This document shows positions 7,695-16,166 of a stretch of DNA of 64,000 nucleotides, in pieces. A program made the position numbers and the translations under genes. The DNA comes from Mucilaginibacter sp. SG564. GTDB lineage: Bacteria > Bacteroidota > Bacteroidia > Sphingobacteriales > Sphingobacteriaceae. Position 1 is the first letter of the stretch, and every line of letters starts with the position of its first letter. The stretch covers positions 383,691-447,690 of the forward strand of contig NZ_JABGNA010000008.1 in the NCBI RefSeq assembly GCF_013149275.1, read 5' to 3'. The notes beneath the pieces are model-generated. The model saw only the letters and a list, made by a program, of their open reading frames with translations. It did not search any database and had not been told where the DNA came from.

Positions 7695-8771
7695 ATGGCT
7701 TTTTTAAACACGGTACTTGAACCGCCTTCATACGGCTGGACGGATGAAAATGGTGACCTCTCCAAACCCTCTAACGGCAAAATTGTAAAAGAATTTTTTT
7801 CAAGACTCAACGTATTTAAGGACAAAAAAAACTGGCTCTCGTTTTTAAGCTGGTTCCTGGTATTGGCTTTGGTGCCTTTTTTAGGTCTGTTTATATTTAA
7901 ATATTTCAGCTTTACCGGTTTAATTGTGGCTTTTGTTTACAGCATGATCATCATGGGTACGCATGGCACCATTTGGCATCACCGGTATTGTACGCATAGT
8001 GCCTATACATTCAAAAATAAATTCTGGCGGTTTTTTACCCAAAATTTAACATTAAAGATCATCCCCGAAGAGATCTACGCGGTATCGCACCATGTACATC
8101 ACGCGCTTTCAGATCAGCCCGGCGATCCGTACAATGCCCAGGGCGGTTTTATGTACTGTTTCCTGGCCGATGTAAACCACCAGCCCATTGCCCGCAACAT
8201 GGGCGAGGCCTGTTATAAAAAATGCGTTAATCTCATGAAGCATGTGGGCGTTATTCCTAACACCTACAAACAATATCAAAAATGGGGAACCATTGCTAAT
8301 CCATACCGCACTATCTTGGGTATCATATTAAACTGGGGCTTTTGGTTTGTGGCATTTTACCTTTTGGGTGGTATGCCGCTGGCTTGCGCGGTTTTTGGTT
8401 CGGCAGGTATCTGGGCTGTTGGAGTACGTACTTTTAATTACGAAGGCCACGGCAAAGGCGAGGATAAACGCCGCGAAGGTATCGATCATAACCGCGAAGA
8501 CATGTCTATCAATCAGCTATGGCCGGGTTATGTGGCCGGCGAATGGCATAATAACCACCACCTGTTCCCCAAAAGCGCCCGCTCTGGTTTTAAACCGCAC
8601 CAGCTTGATCTGGCCTGGTGTTATATTAAATTTTTAAGTATGATAGGGGCAGTAAGTTCGTACCGCGATTCCAAAAAACAATTCCTGCTGGAGTACTGCA
8701 CCGTGAAACCAGTTGCTGGGCCAATTGCCGAATATCCGCAAACGGTTAAATCTGTATTTATAGCCGAGTAA
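7695..8771 (+). CDS. Membrane fatty-acid (acyl-CoA/acyl-lipid) desaturase
   Basis: The 358-residue protein carries the three histidine boxes of the membrane di-iron desaturases: HRYCTH at residues 96-101, HHVHH at 132-136 and HNNHH at 285-289. Hydrophobic segments lie at about 50-95 and 210-255, placing it in the inner membrane with the His boxes on the cytosolic side. It should introduce a cis double bond into saturated acyl chains, probably delta-9, using oxygen and an external electron donor. The donor is not encoded in its immediate neighbourhood. It is a single-gene unit with its own upstream region and a strong terminator, and is likely controlled in response to membrane fluidity. Confidence 0.93.
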   Translation: MAFLNTVLEPPSYGWTDENGDLSKPSNGKIVKEFFSRLNVFKDKKNWLSFLSWFLVLALVPFLGLFIFKYFSFTGLIVAFVYSMIIMGTHGTIWHHRYCTHSAYTFKNKFWRFFTQNLTLKIIPEEIYAVSHHVHHALSDQPGDPYNAQGGFMYCFLADVNHQPIARNMGEACYKKCVNLMKHVGVIPNTYKQYQKWGTIANPYRTILGIILNWGFWFVAFYLLGGMPLACAVFGSAGIWAVGVRTFNYEGHGKGEDKRREGIDHNREDMSINQLWPGYVAGEWHNNHHLFPKSARSGFKPHQLDLAWCYIKFLSMIGAVSSYRDSKKQFLLEYCTVKPVAGPIAEYPQTVKSVFIAE

Positions 8772-8796
8772 TAATTAACCAATACGAAAAAAATTA

Positions 8797-8834
8797 AAAG
8801 GGAATGATAGCTTAGCTGTCATTCCCTTTTTTTG
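8797..8834 (+). terminator. Intrinsic terminator after the desaturase gene
   Basis: AAAAGGGAATGA (8797-8808) pairs with TCATTCCCTTTT further on, with an AGCTTAGCTG-type loop, and a run of T follows. It lies about 25 bases after the stop codon. Confidence 0.85.
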
Positions 8835-8967
8835 TTAAAAGCACACATATAAAATAAAGGCAGATAAGTAAAATATATGATATGAATAAAATAATGCTAT
8901 ACCATTTACAATTGGATTTTATAACTTAGTGAACCCAATTATATAGTGTAATATAAACACCTAATCC

Positions 8968-10476
8968 ATGCGTAATAAAATACAGTTTTTGTTTTTTAGC
9001 CTGCTTTGTTTTATTGTTCTTGTTAACCAAAAGGCAATTGCTCAGGCTTCCGCAATCGGGATATTTGACGGGCATACCGATGTAGGTCTGGTAAAACACC
9101 AGGGCAATGTGCAATACGATCCTAAATTGCAGCAGTATCACCTCGAAGGATCAGGCGCAAATATCTGGGCCACAAGCGATGCTTTTCATTTTGTGTGGAA
9201 ACGCATAAAAGGCGATTTTATATTACGCACCAATGCCGCTTTTATAGGCAAAGGTGTTGAGGATCATCGCAAAATTGGACTGATGATACGCAGTACGCTC
9301 GATTCTAACTCCAAACATATCAACGCGGTTGTTCATGGCGATGGTTTAACATCCTTACAATACCGCAAAACGGTAGGGGGTATCACCGAAGAGAAAAAAT
9401 CAACAATAACCGCTGCCAATGTGATACAACTGGAGCGGAAGGGTAATACCTATACCATGTCGGTAGCGCGCAAAGGCGATATGTTTGTAACCGAAGAAGT
9501 AAGCGATCTTGACCTGGGCGACGAAGTATACGTAGGCATATTCATCTGCTCGCACAATGCCAATGTTACCGAAAAGGCCATCTTTAATAATGTACGTATT
9601 GTAGTGCCTGCCCCGGCAACGCTTGTGCCATACAAACAATACCTGGGCAGCAGTATCGAATTGCTCGATCTGGCTACGCAAAACAGTACTGTCGTTTATC
9701 AATCTCCCAAATCATTACAGGCGCCAAACTGGATGCATGACGGGCAATCAATTATTTATAATAGCGAAGGCTCTTTGTATAAATTCAACCTTAAAACAAG
9801 GCAGCCTGTTGTGCTGAACACCGATCCGGCAAAAAATAACAATAACGATCACGTTTTATCTTTCGATGGAAAAATGCTGGCCATCAGTAGTGGAGATGGC
9901 GGGCCGTCCATAGGGTATACTGTGCCGGCTACGGGAGGCAGGGCCAAGAGGATATCTGCTGTAGGCGTTGGCGCGAGCTATATGCACGGCTGGTCGCCTG
10001 ATGGAAAGTACATCGTTTTCTGCGGCGAACGTAATAGGGAATTTGATGTATACCGAATTCCTTCGGTTGGTGGCAAAGAAGTAAGGTTGACCAATAGTCC
10101 GGGTTTGGATGATGGTCCGGAGTATACACCCGATGGTAAATACATTTATTTTAATTCGGTACGCAGCGGACTGATGCAGGTTTGGCGTATGAAAGCCGAT
10201 GGCAGCGAACAAACGCAGATCACCAGCGATGATTATAACAACTGGTTTCCGCATGTATCGCCCGATGGTAAGTGGATCTGCTACATCACCTTCCTCAAAA
10301 ACGAGGTAGAACCCGGCGATCACCCTTTTTATAAACATGTATTCATCAGGGTGATGCCTGCAGGTGGTGGGCCTTCCAAAGTGGTGGCTTATTTGTATGG
10401 CGGACAGGGTACTATCAACACACCTTCGTGGTCGCCAGATAGTAAACACATTGCGTTTGTGAGTAACTCTCAATAA
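8968..10476 (+). CDS. Exported TolB-like beta-propeller protein with N-terminal DUF1349-like domain
   Basis: The 502-residue protein starts with a signal peptide (1 to about 25, ending KAIAQ). Residues about 30-215 resemble a concanavalin-like DUF1349 domain (VWKRIKGDFILRTNAAF, KIGLMIRST). From about 225 on, repeated PD40-type blades occur (HGWSPDGKYIVFCG, PEYTPDGKYIYFNS, PHVSPDGKWICYIT, PSWSPDSKHIAFVS), giving a TolB-like propeller. It probably binds a sugar or protein in the periplasm; no catalytic residues are evident. It precedes a Tat-exported isomerase and the keto-sugar block, and may belong to that system, but a 200-base gap with an inverted repeat separates it from the next gene. Confidence 0.8.
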   Translation: MRNKIQFLFFSLLCFIVLVNQKAIAQASAIGIFDGHTDVGLVKHQGNVQYDPKLQQYHLEGSGANIWATSDAFHFVWKRIKGDFILRTNAAFIGKGVEDHRKIGLMIRSTLDSNSKHINAVVHGDGLTSLQYRKTVGGITEEKKSTITAANVIQLERKGNTYTMSVARKGDMFVTEEVSDLDLGDEVYVGIFICSHNANVTEKAIFNNVRIVVPAPATLVPYKQYLGSSIELLDLATQNSTVVYQSPKSLQAPNWMHDGQSIIYNSEGSLYKFNLKTRQPVVLNTDPAKNNNNDHVLSFDGKMLAISSGDGGPSIGYTVPATGGRAKRISAVGVGASYMHGWSPDGKYIVFCGERNREFDVYRIPSVGGKEVRLTNSPGLDDGPEYTPDGKYIYFNSVRSGLMQVWRMKADGSEQTQITSDDYNNWFPHVSPDGKWICYITFLKNEVEPGDHPFYKHVFIRVMPAGGGPSKVVAYLYGGQGTINTPSWSPDSKHIAFVSNSQ

Positions 10477-10477
10477 A

Positions 10478-10640
10478 GAGGCAAGAGATAAGAATCAAGA
10501 ACCAGGAAAAAATTGAAGATTGAAAAATATGCGAAAATCACCTTTATGATGACAGAATGATAAATTGAATTAAATGCAATTAAAAAGAAAAATATGTAGT
10601 TATCTTGTCTCTTGATTATTGTTTTCTTGACTCTAATCAA
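10478..10640. repeat. Inverted repeat built from CAAGA/TCTTG words
   Basis: The left arm (about 10478-10510, CAAGAGATAAGAATCAAGAA) is complementary, with several mismatches, to the right arm (about 10600-10635, TCTTGTCTCTTGATTATTG). The arms enclose about 90 bases of AT-rich sequence. It sits between the propeller gene and the isomerase gene and belongs to the class of word-type inverted repeats seen at 15331, 16041 and 23567. Confidence 0.55.
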
Positions 10641-10674
10641 ATATCCCAATTATAACCTTAAATATATCATTTCC

Positions 10675-11589
10675 ATGCAAACCTCCCGCAGATCATTTTT
10701 AAAAACAAGTGCAGTAGCCTTAGCTGGCGCAGCTTTATTACCCGATAGTTTACTGGCATCACAAAAACGCCTGCAACGTGTGGGTGTACAGTTGTACAGC
10801 GTACGCGATGCCATGAAGGTAGACCCAAAAGGAACGCTAAAAAAGCTGGCCGACGCCGGTTATCATCATGTAGAGCATGCCAACTATGTTGATCGTAAAT
10901 TTTATGGTTTTACACCCAAGGAATTTAAAAAGATACTTACCGATCTGGAACTTAAAATGCCAAGCGGCCATACGGTAATGACTGCCCAGCACTGGGACGA
11001 AGCCAAAAACGATTTTACCGACGCCTGGAAATATACGGTAGAGGATGCCGCCACTGTTGGTCAGCGTTATGTAATCAGTCCATGGCTGGATGAAAGTCTG
11101 CGCCATGATACCGATAAATTAAAACGCTTTATGGAGCAGTTTAACAAAAGCGGCGAACTGTGCCAAAAGTCGGGGATGAAGTTTGGCTATCATAACCATA
11201 ACTTTGAGATCAGCACCAAGGTAGGGGATATTACCCTGTATGATTTTATCATCCAGAATACCGATCCAAAACTGGTAGCTCAGCAAATGGATGTTGGCAA
11301 TATGTTTAGCACCGGTGGTGTAGCGCTTGATTTTATTAATAAATATCCGGGTCGTTTTGAATCGCTGCATGTTAAGGACGAGATCAAAGTAGCACCAAGA
11401 GCCGATGGTGATGATACCGAAAGCACGATACTGGGTCAAGGGGTATTGCCGGTTAAAGAAATTGTAAAGGCGGCTAGCAAAAAAGGGGGCACGGTTCTGT
11501 TTATCATTGAGCAGGAAGCTTACCAGGGAAAAGACCCGGTTGATTGTGTAAAAATTGATTTACAAACCATGAAAAAATGGGGTTATTGA
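10675..11589 (+). CDS. Tat-exported sugar phosphate isomerase/epimerase-like TIM-barrel protein
   Basis: The start at 10675 is chosen because it begins a Tat signal (SRRSFLKTSAVALAGAALL); an upstream in-frame non-ATG start would add a non-conserved stretch. The mature part, about 270 residues, is a xylose-isomerase-like AP-endonuclease-2 TIM barrel: VGVQLYSVRDAM, GYHNHNFEI and LHVKDEI are hallmark strands carrying metal-ligand Glu, Asp and His residues. It should act on a sugar in the periplasm (isomerase, epimerase, or dehydratase/hydratase of keto-sugars). It resembles the second exported isomerase at 22680 and lies just upstream of the GMC/Gfo block. The substrate is unknown. Confidence 0.85.
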   Translation: MQTSRRSFLKTSAVALAGAALLPDSLLASQKRLQRVGVQLYSVRDAMKVDPKGTLKKLADAGYHHVEHANYVDRKFYGFTPKEFKKILTDLELKMPSGHTVMTAQHWDEAKNDFTDAWKYTVEDAATVGQRYVISPWLDESLRHDTDKLKRFMEQFNKSGELCQKSGMKFGYHNHNFEISTKVGDITLYDFIIQNTDPKLVAQQMDVGNMFSTGGVALDFINKYPGRFESLHVKDEIKVAPRADGDDTESTILGQGVLPVKEIVKAASKKGGTVLFIIEQEAYQGKDPVDCVKIDLQTMKKWGY

Positions 11590-12183
11590 TATTATTAAGG
11601 TAATTTCACCAAGGCAATAAATTTCCAGACCTACTCTTTTTTTAGTAGTGAAAATTATTAAGTTTGGAAATCTTTTATAGGCCCGACACCCCAGTTAAAT
11701 AATAAAAAATGTTTGCATCAAATGGTCACTGACATATTTAACAAGGTTTTGCTAAAACAATTTACCAAAATATGTACAGGCGTATGGCTGCCAAAAAATG
11801 TAGCTTTTACAGTTTATGCAACCAAAATGCTGTTAATGAAGTAAAAAAAGAGGATATACAGGTGAAGATACAGCTTAAATTGTATTTATATTTTTTTGAT
11901 CCTGTTTTTTTAAAACTTATTGATATATAATACTTTGTGTTTTTTAAATGTGTTTTTATTTTAAATTTTCGGTATACAAATAGGTAATATAATAGAGTGA
12001 TTTTACTTTAGGCTTGTGGGAATATGAGTTCCTAAATGCCAGGCCAAAAAACTTAAATTGATAAACCGAATTAAATTATTTCAATGTGTAAAAAAAACAC
12101 AATGACATATTGTAAAATAATTTTTATTCATACATTTAGCCGGATAACCAAGTATTAAACAATTTCATTTTAACCGAATAAAT
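11590..12183 (+). other. 594-base AT-rich region upstream of the GMC operon
   Basis: This is the largest gap before the oxidation block. It holds a possible 52-codon ORF at 11772-11930 on the plus strand (basic, two Cys, no recognisable domain, no conserved motif) and the candidate promoter at 12110-12138. No terminator of the usual form follows the isomerase gene; CTACT..AGTAG at about 11630-11650 is only weak. Confidence 0.4.
12110..12138 (+). promoter_or_regulatory. Candidate Bacteroidota promoter for the GMC operon
   Basis: TTG (12110-12112), an 18-base spacer and TACATTTA (12131-12138) match the -33 TTTG / -7 TAnnTTTG pattern with one mismatch in the -7 box. Transcription would begin near 12145, about 40 bases before the GMC start. 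Confidence 0.45.
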
Positions 12184-13863
12184 ATGTCTGCAAACACTTA
12201 TGACGCTATAGTCATTGGCTCAGGAATCTCAGGCGGGTGGGCTGCCAAGGAACTAACAGAAAAAGGTTTAAAAACCATTATGCTGGAGCGTGGTCGTAAT
12301 ATCGAGCACATTAAGGATTATGTGAACGCTAACAAAGCGCCGTGGGAATTCCCGCATCGTGGTGGGCGTACGCAAAAAATGATCGAAGATTACCCGGTAT
12401 TACAGCGGGATTATCCGCTTAATGAAACCAACCTTGATTATTGGGCAAGTGATAAAGACAGTCCATATACCGAGGTTAAAAGATTTGACTGGTTCCGTGG
12501 TTATCACGTGGGCGGCCGTTCACTCATGTGGGGCAGGCAATCATACCGTTGGGCCGATGTTGATTTTGAAGCCAACCTGAAAGATGGTATCGCTGTGGAT
12601 TGGCCTATCCGTTATAAAGATATCGCCCCGTGGTACAGCTATGCCGAAAAGTTTGCAGGTATATCTGGCAATAAAGATGGCCTGGCCATTTTACCGGATG
12701 GCGATTTTATGCCGCCCATGGAAATGAACGTGGTTGAAAAAGATGTAGCCAAACGTTTAAAAGAATATTATAAAGAAGAGCGGGCCATGATCATTGGTCG
12801 TACAGCCAATATCACCGTGCCACATAATAACCGTACTAATTGCCAGTACCGTAACAAATGTTGGTTGGGTTGTCCGTTTGGCGCTTATTTCAGTACACAA
12901 TCGGCTACTTTGCCAGCGGCTATGGCTACGGGTAATTTAACCGTTCGGCCGTGGTCAATCGTAACCAAAATCTTGTATGATAAGGATACCAAAAAAGCCA
13001 AAGGTGTAGAGGTACTGGATGCCGAAACCAACAAAACCTATGAGTATTTTGCCAAAGTTGTGTTCCTGAATGCATCTACCATTAACTCTGCCTGGATCCT
13101 GATGAACTCGGCAAATGATGTTTGGGAAGGTGGTTTAGGCAGCAGCAGCGGCGAACTGGGTCATAACCTGATGGATCACCACTTAAATGTTAATGCCTGG
13201 GGCCATGTAGAGGGCTATGAGGATAAGTACTACTTCGGGCGCCGTGCAAACGGATTTTATATTCCCCGTTTTGCCAATCTGGGTAACGATAAACGCGATT
13301 TTATACGTGGTTTTGGTTACCAGGGTGGTGCAAGCCGCGAAGGATGGAGCCGTGACATTGCCGAACTGAGCATTGGCGGAGCCTTTAAAGATGCCTTAAC
13401 CGAACCAGGCTCATGGTCTGTTGGTATGGGTGGTTTTGGCGAAACCCTGCCTTACCATGACAATAAGGTTTTCATCGATAAAACCAAAAAAGATAAATGG
13501 GGCCTTCCGGTTATCGCTATTGACGCGGAACTGAAAGACAACGAGAAAAAAATGCGTATCGCTATGGAAAGCGAAGGTAAAGCCATGCTGGAGGCCGCAG
13601 GTGTTAAAAATGTACAAACAAGCAGCAAAAACCCATACCTGGGCCGTGGTATTCATGAAATGGGAACCGCACGTATGGGCCGCGATCCAAAAACATCGGT
13701 ACTGAACCAGTGGAACCAGGTTTGGGATGCCAAAAACGTATTTGTTACCGATGGTTCATTCATGACCTCGGCCGCATGCCAGAACCCATCACTTACTTAT
13801 ATGGCCATGACCGCCCGTGCAGCCAACTACGCGGTTGAGGCCTTAAAGAAAAACGAGATCTAA
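12184..13863 (+). CDS. GMC oxidoreductase, FAD-dependent sugar dehydrogenase catalytic subunit with Fe-S motif
   Basis: The 559-residue protein opens with the FAD Rossmann motif (IVIGSGISGGWAAKEL) and ends with the GMC active-site region (IHEMGTARMG, then QNPSLTYMA), supplying the catalytic His and the Asn. Cys220, Cys226 and Cys230 form C-x5-C-x3-C, the pattern that holds the 3Fe-4S cluster in FAD-dependent glucose dehydrogenases of the gluconate 2-dehydrogenase type. It has no signal peptide; in that family the catalytic subunit is exported by hitch-hiking on the Tat-tagged small subunit, encoded here at 15461. It should oxidise a sugar or glycoside hydroxyl in the periplasm and pass electrons on, plausibly to the lipoprotein cytochrome c at 20018. 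In related Bacteroidota clusters such enzymes make 3-keto-sugars. The exact substrate is not shown by the sequence. Confidence 0.9.
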   Translation: MSANTYDAIVIGSGISGGWAAKELTEKGLKTIMLERGRNIEHIKDYVNANKAPWEFPHRGGRTQKMIEDYPVLQRDYPLNETNLDYWASDKDSPYTEVKRFDWFRGYHVGGRSLMWGRQSYRWADVDFEANLKDGIAVDWPIRYKDIAPWYSYAEKFAGISGNKDGLAILPDGDFMPPMEMNVVEKDVAKRLKEYYKEERAMIIGRTANITVPHNNRTNCQYRNKCWLGCPFGAYFSTQSATLPAAMATGNLTVRPWSIVTKILYDKDTKKAKGVEVLDAETNKTYEYFAKVVFLNASTINSAWILMNSANDVWEGGLGSSSGELGHNLMDHHLNVNAWGHVEGYEDKYYFGRRANGFYIPRFANLGNDKRDFIRGFGYQGGASREGWSRDIAELSIGGAFKDALTEPGSWSVGMGGFGETLPYHDNKVFIDKTKKDKWGLPVIAIDAELKDNEKKMRIAMESEGKAMLEAAGVKNVQTSSKNPYLGRGIHEMGTARMGRDPKTSVLNQWNQVWDAKNVFVTDGSFMTSAACQNPSLTYMAMTARAANYAVEALKKNEI

Positions 13864-13892
13864 TTAACCGGATATCCAAAATATACAAACCA

Positions 13893-15323
13893 ATGACTGA
13901 AGAACAGGACAAAAGTACTCCCGACGCCTCCAGACGGGATTTCCTTAAAAAAGGCACATTAGCCGCGGCAAGTTTTATGATCGTTCCACGTTTTGTGTTG
14001 GGCGGCAAAGGCTTTACAGCACCCAGCGACAAACTGCTTATTGCCGGTGTAGGCGCAGGCGGTAAGGGCCAGAGCGATATTGCCAACTTTTACAAAAGCG
14101 GAAAAGCCGAGATCGCTTTTCTGTGCGATGTAGACGACAGAAGATCAGCAAATTCACGTGCTAAATTCCCTAAAGCCAAGTATTACAAAGATTGGCGCGA
14201 GATGTATGATAAAGAGTCGAAGCATTTCGACGCGGTATCAGTGTCTACACCAGATCATAACCACGCTTTAATTGCCTACCATGCTATGCAACTGGGCAAA
14301 CACGTGTATGTTCAAAAACCATTAACGCATGATATCTGGGAAGCTCGTTTATTAACCGAGGCTGCCAAGAAATATAAAGTAGTAACCCAAATGGGTAACC
14401 AGGGATCATCAAATGATGGTACCCGTTTAATGTCGGAATGGTATGATGCCGATTTGATTGGTGATGTGCATACCATTTACTGCTGGACAAACCGTCCGGT
14501 ATGGCCTCAGGGTATTGCCTGGCCTCAGCCGGCAAAAGAAATTCCAAAAGAACTGGATTGGAACCTGTGGTTGGGTACAGCGCCTAAAAAAGATTACGTA
14601 GATAAACTGGTGCCGTTTAACTGGCGCGGATGGTGGGATTACGGAACCGGCGCCCTGGGCGATATGGGCTGCCACTTGGTTGAAGCTCCGTTCCGCGTGT
14701 TGGGTTTACAATATGTAAAAGATGTACAAGCCAGCGTAGGCAGTGTGTATGTGGATGAGTTTAAACAAGGCCACTTCCCTGAAAGCTGTCCTCCATCAAG
14801 CCACATTACCTTAACTTTCCCTAAAACCGAGAAAACAAAAGGTGATGTTACCATGCACTGGATGGATGGCGGTATTACACCAGAAAGACCTATTGAATTA
14901 GAAGCCAATGAAAAATTTGGCGGTGAAGAAGGTAATGGTACATTATTTATCGGTACAAAAGGTAAAATGTATGCCAGCACTTATTCAGATGCGGCTACAC
15001 TGTTACCGAAATCATTAACTGCAAGCGCCAACGCACCTCAGAAATGGAAACGTGTACCGGGCGGTGCCGAAGGCCACTATGCGCAATGGGTTGAAGGTTG
15101 TTTAGCCGGATATGGTAAAACCGAACTGAGCTCATCATTTGATAAGGCTGGTCCGCTTACCGAGGCCTTGTTGATGGCTAATTTGGCTGTTCGTGGTCAT
15201 GATCTCCAGGGCGGTCAGGTAAAACTGTTATGGGATAACAAAGCCATGAAAGTGACCAACTTTGACGCCGTGAACCAATACATCCAAAGGGATTATCCTG
15301 ATGGATTTAAACTGAAAGCATAA
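13893..15323 (+). CDS. Tat-exported Gfo/Idh/MocA family oxidoreductase
   Basis: The 476-residue protein has a Tat signal (SRRDFLKKGTLAAASFMIV) followed by an NAD(P)-binding Rossmann domain (GVGAGGKGQSDI) and the conserved catalytic lysine motif in VQKPLTHD. The C-terminal alpha/beta domain contains GTGALGDMGCHLVEAPF and WNLWLGTAPKKDY, typical of the exported Bacteroidota subgroup. Exported members are thought to carry tightly bound cofactor across the membrane, as in glucose-fructose oxidoreductase. It begins 29 bases after the GMC gene, so the two are almost certainly co-transcribed. It probably oxidises or reduces a sugar hydroxyl or ketone as part of keto-sugar turnover. The specificity cannot be read from the sequence. 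Confidence 0.9.
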   Translation: MTEEQDKSTPDASRRDFLKKGTLAAASFMIVPRFVLGGKGFTAPSDKLLIAGVGAGGKGQSDIANFYKSGKAEIAFLCDVDDRRSANSRAKFPKAKYYKDWREMYDKESKHFDAVSVSTPDHNHALIAYHAMQLGKHVYVQKPLTHDIWEARLLTEAAKKYKVVTQMGNQGSSNDGTRLMSEWYDADLIGDVHTIYCWTNRPVWPQGIAWPQPAKEIPKELDWNLWLGTAPKKDYVDKLVPFNWRGWWDYGTGALGDMGCHLVEAPFRVLGLQYVKDVQASVGSVYVDEFKQGHFPESCPPSSHITLTFPKTEKTKGDVTMHWMDGGITPERPIELEANEKFGGEEGNGTLFIGTKGKMYASTYSDAATLLPKSLTASANAPQKWKRVPGGAEGHYAQWVEGCLAGYGKTELSSSFDKAGPLTEALLMANLAVRGHDLQGGQVKLLWDNKAMKVTNFDAVNQYIQRDYPDGFKLKA

Positions 15324-15330
15324 ATTAATT

Positions 15331-15455
15331 TTGAATTAGCGATTTAGTGAATTAGTGATTGGAAAAAGTAAATTTTATCGATCACTAATTTTATATTTAA
15401 GCTCACTAATTCAATATTTAAATTCACTAACTCACTAATTCACTAAATCAATAAT
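15331..15455. repeat. Inverted array of CACTAATT / AATTAGTG words
   Basis: The left half reads GATTTAGTGAATTAGTGATT and the right half contains several CACTAATTCACTAAATCA-type words, so the RNA can fold on itself. It fills most of the 137-base gap inside the operon. Related words occur at 2845-2880, 28797-28917, 36896-36938 and 58205-58265. Confidence 0.7.
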
Positions 15456-15460
15456 TAATC

Positions 15461-16027
15461 ATGAATAGAAGAGAAGCTTTAGGCAGGGTTGGATTGATAC
15501 TGGGAGGTACCATTATCGGCGCTGAGTTTTTTATCTCGGGCTGTAAACCAAGCTCCAAAAAAGTGAACGAATTGTTTGATGAAAACAACGTTGCTTTATT
15601 TGATGAAATTGGCGAAACCATTTTACCTGCTACCAGCACCCCAGGAGCCAAAGCCGCCGCTATAGGCAAATTTATGGCCCTGATGGTTCAGGATTGCTAT
15701 AAACCAGAGGATCAGAAGATATTTGTAAAAGGTATCTCTGATCTGGATGAGGCCAGCAAGAAAAAATTCAGTAAATCGTTTATGGAAGCCGATGCTAAAC
15801 AACGCACCGAATTGCTTACCGAACTGGATGCCGAACAAAAGAACTACACCAAAAACAAAAAGCCCGAAGATCCGAACCATTACTTCCGTATGATGAAAGA
15901 GTTAACCCTGCTGGGTTACTTTACCTCGGAAGTTGGTGCAACTAAAGCCCTGCGCTACATTGCTGTACCCGGACGTTATGACGGCAACGTGCCCTACAAA
16001 AAAGGTGATAAAGCCTGGGCTACCTGA
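15461..16027 (+). CDS. Gluconate 2-dehydrogenase subunit 3-like Tat lipoprotein
   Basis: The 188-residue protein begins NRREALGRVGLILGG, a twin-arginine signal, and its hydrophobic stretch ends in a lipobox-like FFISGC with Cys27, so it is probably exported by Tat and lipid-anchored. Downstream it matches the small subunit (subunit 3/gamma) of gluconate 2-dehydrogenase-type enzymes: LFDEIGETILPATSTPGAKAA and FRMMKELTLLGYFTSEVG are typical. The subunit carries no redox cofactor of its own; it chaperones and exports the GMC catalytic subunit encoded two genes upstream. That the gene is separated from its partner by a Gfo gene, rather than adjacent, is a common arrangement in Bacteroidota. Confidence in family is high. 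Confidence 0.9.
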   Translation: MNRREALGRVGLILGGTIIGAEFFISGCKPSSKKVNELFDENNVALFDEIGETILPATSTPGAKAAAIGKFMALMVQDCYKPEDQKIFVKGISDLDEASKKKFSKSFMEADAKQRTELLTELDAEQKNYTKNKKPEDPNHYFRMMKELTLLGYFTSEVGATKALRYIAVPGRYDGNVPYKKGDKAWAT

Positions 16028-16040
16028 TAAATTAGTTTTT

Positions 16041-16155
16041 AGTTTCAGGTATCAAGTAGCTAGTATCAAGTATCAAGACGAGGAAAACAACGTCTTGATA
16101 TTTGACATTTATAGCAGATCCTGATACTTGGTACTAACTACTTGATACTAACACA
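16041..16155. repeat. Inverted repeat built from CAAGTAT / ATACTTG words
   Basis: Words such as GTATCAAGTA and ACTTGATACTAA occur in opposite orientation around a centre CAAGACG..CGTCTTG at about 16074-16098. The element occupies almost the whole gap between the subunit 3 gene and the second Gfo gene. Confidence 0.7.
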
Positions 16156-16166
16156 TTAAACTACAA

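Noticed and set aside
9856..10473. 205-codon frame opposite the propeller gene
   Set aside because: It is antisense to clear PD40 blades and shows no domain.
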